Positions 62,601-64,000 of a stretch of 64,000 nucleotides of DNA are shown here, piece after piece (position 1 is the first letter of the stretch; each line of letters begins with the position of its first letter). Both the position numbers and the translations under genes were made by a program. Where the stretch lies: contig CAZAFH010000008.1 in assembly GCA_964484265.1 (NCBI GenBank), positions 62,001 through 126,000 on the forward strand. The letters run 5' to 3'. The stretch is from SIAQ01 sp964484265. Lineage in GTDB: Bacteria; Planctomycetota; Planctomycetia; Gemmatales; Gemmataceae. A model generated the notes under the pieces. That model did no database searches. It worked only from the letters and a program-made list of their open reading frames with translations, and was not told the DNA's origin.

Positions 62601-64000
62601 GATGTGGACGGCGATACGCCGTTCATCACGGGGTGGAGCAGTTGGGTTTCTTACGACGACGAAACCGCGTATTTCACCTACACCCCTTCTCCCGACTTCA
62701 ACGGCCGCGATTGGTTCTCCTACACGATCAATGACGGCTATGGCGGCTATTCAACTGCGACCGTGTTCATCGACGTTCTCCCCATCAACGACGCGCCGAC
62801 CGCGAACGACGACTGGGGCATGGCGGGCGACGCGATCGCCGTGCTGGCCAACGACACCGATCCCGATAACGATTCACTGTCGATCTATTCCTTCGGCGAC
62901 GGCACGTATGGCACCGTCAGTCAATCAGGCGACAACCTGATTTACACGATTACCGACGGTTTGTTCCGTGGCAATGACAGCTTCACTTACACCATCTCCG
63001 ATGGCAACGGCGGCACGTCGGAAGGCACGGTCATCGTCACCGTCGGCGAGGGCCAATGGGCCAGCACCGTCATCGACGCCTCGTCGGAGTGGACCTACAG
63101 CGGCCCCTATTCCTGGTATGCCGTGCAGGCGCTCGGCGAACCCGACACCTGGGTGTACGGCGATGACGTCACCGCCTGGGCACCGAGCGATGAGAACAGC
63201 ACCACGACCGAAACGCTGACGCTCGGCGTCACGCAGCACGTGCCGGCCATCGGCGTGCTCGTTCACGAGAACTATGGCAACGGTTTCATCACCCAGATCG
63301 AACTGCAAGACACCAGCAACGATTGGCATGTCGTCTGGTCTGGCACCGACAGCACTGCGGCCGATAGCGTCGGCAGCTTCGTTGTGACATTTACCGAGAC
63401 CGCCTACGATGTACAGGCCGTGCGCATTTCGGTCGATACATCACTTGATTCCGACGCCTGGGAAGAAATCGACGCCGTGCGCATCTTCAGCAACGACGCC
63501 ACGTTTAGCGCGAACACTGCGCCCGTCGCGACTTCCAGCCCGACGATGACGCTCGACGAGGACGATACCGAGAACATCAATATCTCGACCCTGGCCACGG
63601 ATTCCGATAGCGATTGGTTCACCCTCGAAATCACCGCCGATCCCGAGCACGGCTACGTCACCATCGACGACAACGCCACGCCGCACAACCTCAGCGACGA
63701 CTTCATCACCTACACGCCCGACGCCGACTACAACGGCTCCGACAGCTTCAGCTACAAGGTCCGCGATATTCACGGCGGCACCGCCACCGGCACGGTGACC
63801 ATCACCATCGATCCCGTCAATGACGACCCCTACGCCTTCGACGACGATGCTGTCGGCTATGCCAACACCGCACTTGTCGTCTCGGCGCTCACCAACGACA
63901 GCGACATCGACGAGGACACCCTCGAAATCACCGCCAAGACCAATGGCGCCCACGGCACCGTCACCATCACCGATAGCGACACGACCGTCACCTACACGCC
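59652..64000 (+). CDS. giant secreted adhesin-like protein (Calx-beta, cadherin-like repeats, LamG), 3' end outside window
   Basis: The frame is open from the ATG at 59652 to the window end (1449 full codons). An Arg/Lys-rich N-terminus ends with LLAEVLEPRLVPSASG, a planctomycete motif before the mature part of large secreted proteins. Next: a Calx-beta domain (VFQFAQSSYTVNESGTSAAI, about residues 85-195); repeated cadherin-like units beginning NDAPV; a LamG-like domain (AAWWNFDEGTGSTA, WYHLAVTREGNDWTLYIDG, about 757-945); then more cadherin-like units with VLANDTDPDND and YTPDADYNGSDSFSYKV. Asp-rich loops suggest Ca2+ binding. Likely role: cell-surface adhesion. A 678-residue open frame on the other strand is a shadow. 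Confidence 0.9.
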   Translation, partial: MSNENSARSESIFRRWFKADRLLEALLAYRERGFAGLKWVLGRIPLLVKRLRKKKPRKPAQASLLAEVLEPRLVPSASGVFQFAQSSYTVNESGTSAAISVTYTPDPGDDPTVYVDIYTTDGTANSSDYTGTTGSTLTFSSTVTTQIYYIPITNDSTDEPDETVNLFLTNPVGGPSISVGTPPVLTIVDDDNAAPVNSVPTSISATEDTDLVFSTANSDLISISDADADTSAVQVTLTATNGVLTLSGTTGLSFSFSDGNGTSAGDGTNDSTMTFRGTIADINTALDGLTFTPTANYNGSASVQIVTNDLGNTGAGGAKTDSDTVNFTISAVNDAPVNSVPSPQTISEDENLVFSSGNGNLISINDVDAGSSEIQVTLTAVSGTLTLSGTSGLDFGFTPDGDGTPAGDGTADTTMTFRGTITDINAALVGMTFAPTANVYGSDVGSVQIVTSDLGNTGSGGAATDDDTIYITITSVNDAPVGTNNAVETAEDTPYVFTASDFGFTDPNDSPADDFTQVKIVSLPSYGTLANDGTPIGAGDFVTVSDITANKLVYTPPADANGSSYASFTFKVQDDGGTDDGGVDLDVTARTMTINVTAVNDAPVHTVPGAQSTDEDTDLVFSTENENSITLSDVDAGGSNSIQVTLTATYGTLTLSTTTGLDFAFTPDGDGTPVGDGTADTTMTFRGTIGDINTALEGLVFTPNANYHGTEAAVQMVTSDLGNAGSGGTLTDDDTIYITVNSINDAPVAIDDPTGATAAWWNFDEGTGSTATDFIMGLQASLPDGVTWSSDVPSIFEDGSSLEFSSAATPISLDGLTLRGGDFSIALWVQFTTVSNTVLLAQDDGAGNLWSLSRESGNLKFKVDSSASELTTVLDQSWTPTEDQWYHLAVTREGNDWTLYIDGSEATSGANSLMMPTLDGVAFTLGSTTFAGRFDDLQIFHSALSSTNVDDMNEGTYTPVTPHQTNEDTPLSLAASTLLANDTDVDGDTPFITGWSSWVSYDDETAYFTYTPSPDFNGRDWFSYTINDGYGGYSTATVFIDVLPINDAPTANDDWGMAGDAIAVLANDTDPDNDSLSIYSFGDGTYGTVSQSGDNLIYTITDGLFRGNDSFTYTISDGNGGTSEGTVIVTVGEGQWASTVIDASSEWTYSGPYSWYAVQALGEPDTWVYGDDVTAWAPSDENSTTTETLTLGVTQHVPAIGVLVHENYGNGFITQIELQDTSNDWHVVWSGTDSTAADSVGSFVVTFTETAYDVQAVRISVDTSLDSDAWEEIDAVRIFSNDATFSANTAPVATSSPTMTLDEDDTENINISTLATDSDSDWFTLEITADPEHGYVTIDDNATPHNLSDDFITYTPDADYNGSDSFSYKVRDIHGGTATGTVTITIDPVNDDPYAFDDDAVGYANTALVVSALTNDSDIDEDTLEITAKTNGAHGTVTITDSDTTVTYT
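60231..61880 (+). repeat. internal repeats of ~420 bp in the adhesin gene
   Basis: Three units (about 60231-60650, 60651-61076 and 61453-61880) share protein and DNA patterns, for example ATGACGTTYCGTGGWACCAT near 60473, 60896 and 61697, and TLSGTSGLDFGFTPDGDGT-like stretches. A different cadherin-like unit interrupts the array at 61083-61440. Such near-identical blocks favour recombination and copy-number change. Confidence 0.75.

Noticed and set aside
1..64000. CRISPR array or rRNA genes
   Set aside because: I saw no regularly spaced direct repeats with unique spacers and no rRNA-like sequence; the dispersed palindromes are irregularly placed.

Overview
The window looks like chromosome of a planctomycete (Planctomycetota, probably order Gemmatales or a close relative). 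The evidence is family content: a DUF1559 H-X9-DG C-terminus, DUF1573, DUF6655, DUF4058 and DUF1579 proteins, a large secreted protein with an N-terminal LEPRLVPS-type motif, a Ser/Thr kinase, FHA and PP2C set, and a Trx/PDZ selenoprotein. The clade is inferred from families, not from a marker gene. A Kdo hydroxylase points to a Gram-negative type outer membrane. Coding density is high, genes lie on both strands, and many gaps hold palindromic dispersed repeats.

Layout. 1-10 kb: DUF1559 tail, lipoprotein, GH18 chitinase, HTH plus atypical receiver protein, coiled-coil protein, FHA protein, Ser/Thr kinase, membrane protein, asparagine synthetase, DUF151 nuclease-like protein. 10-20 kb: PP2C phosphatase, secreted alpha/beta hydrolase, THUMP rRNA methyltransferase, HpcH/HpaI aldolase, glycerophosphodiesterase, DUF1573 protein, Tat-exported oxidoreductase. 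20-31 kb: lipoprotein, a repeat-rich gap, HEAT-like protein, lexA (promoter inside a nested palindrome), trpD, cysC, HPF-like factor, DUF1579, a broken TfoX-like gene beside a dispersed repeat, Kdo hydroxylase, HDOD-histidine kinase and its HTH-response regulator. 31-47 kb: DUF6655 lipoprotein, cardiolipin synthase, membrane protein, DUF4058, PIG-L deacetylase, XerC/D recombinase, thioredoxin-fold protein, S8 protease, a probable selenoprotein with an in-frame TGA and a SECIS-like hairpin, ABC-2 permease, a zinc-cluster protein and a PLP decarboxylase.

47.6-57.6 kb is a decayed genomic island. It starts with the 5' half of a tRNA-Arg(CCU) gene and ends with a frameshifted tyrosine recombinase. 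Between them lie a broken unknown gene, a secreted nuclease homologue, and remnants of a type I restriction system (hsdS and hsdR tails). The intact core is a three-gene + strand operon at 50706-56191, behind a near-consensus promoter: an alpha/beta hydrolase, a caspase-like protease, and a 999-residue protein whose last ~220 residues are a complete ribosomal protein L1 domain. This operon is the best candidate for an undescribed system. I infer a defence or cell-death role from the effector types and the island setting; the sequence does not prove it.

57.7-64 kb: a glycosyltransferase-TPR protein and the first ~1450 codons of a giant secreted adhesin (Calx-beta, cadherin-like repeats, LamG), which runs off the window.
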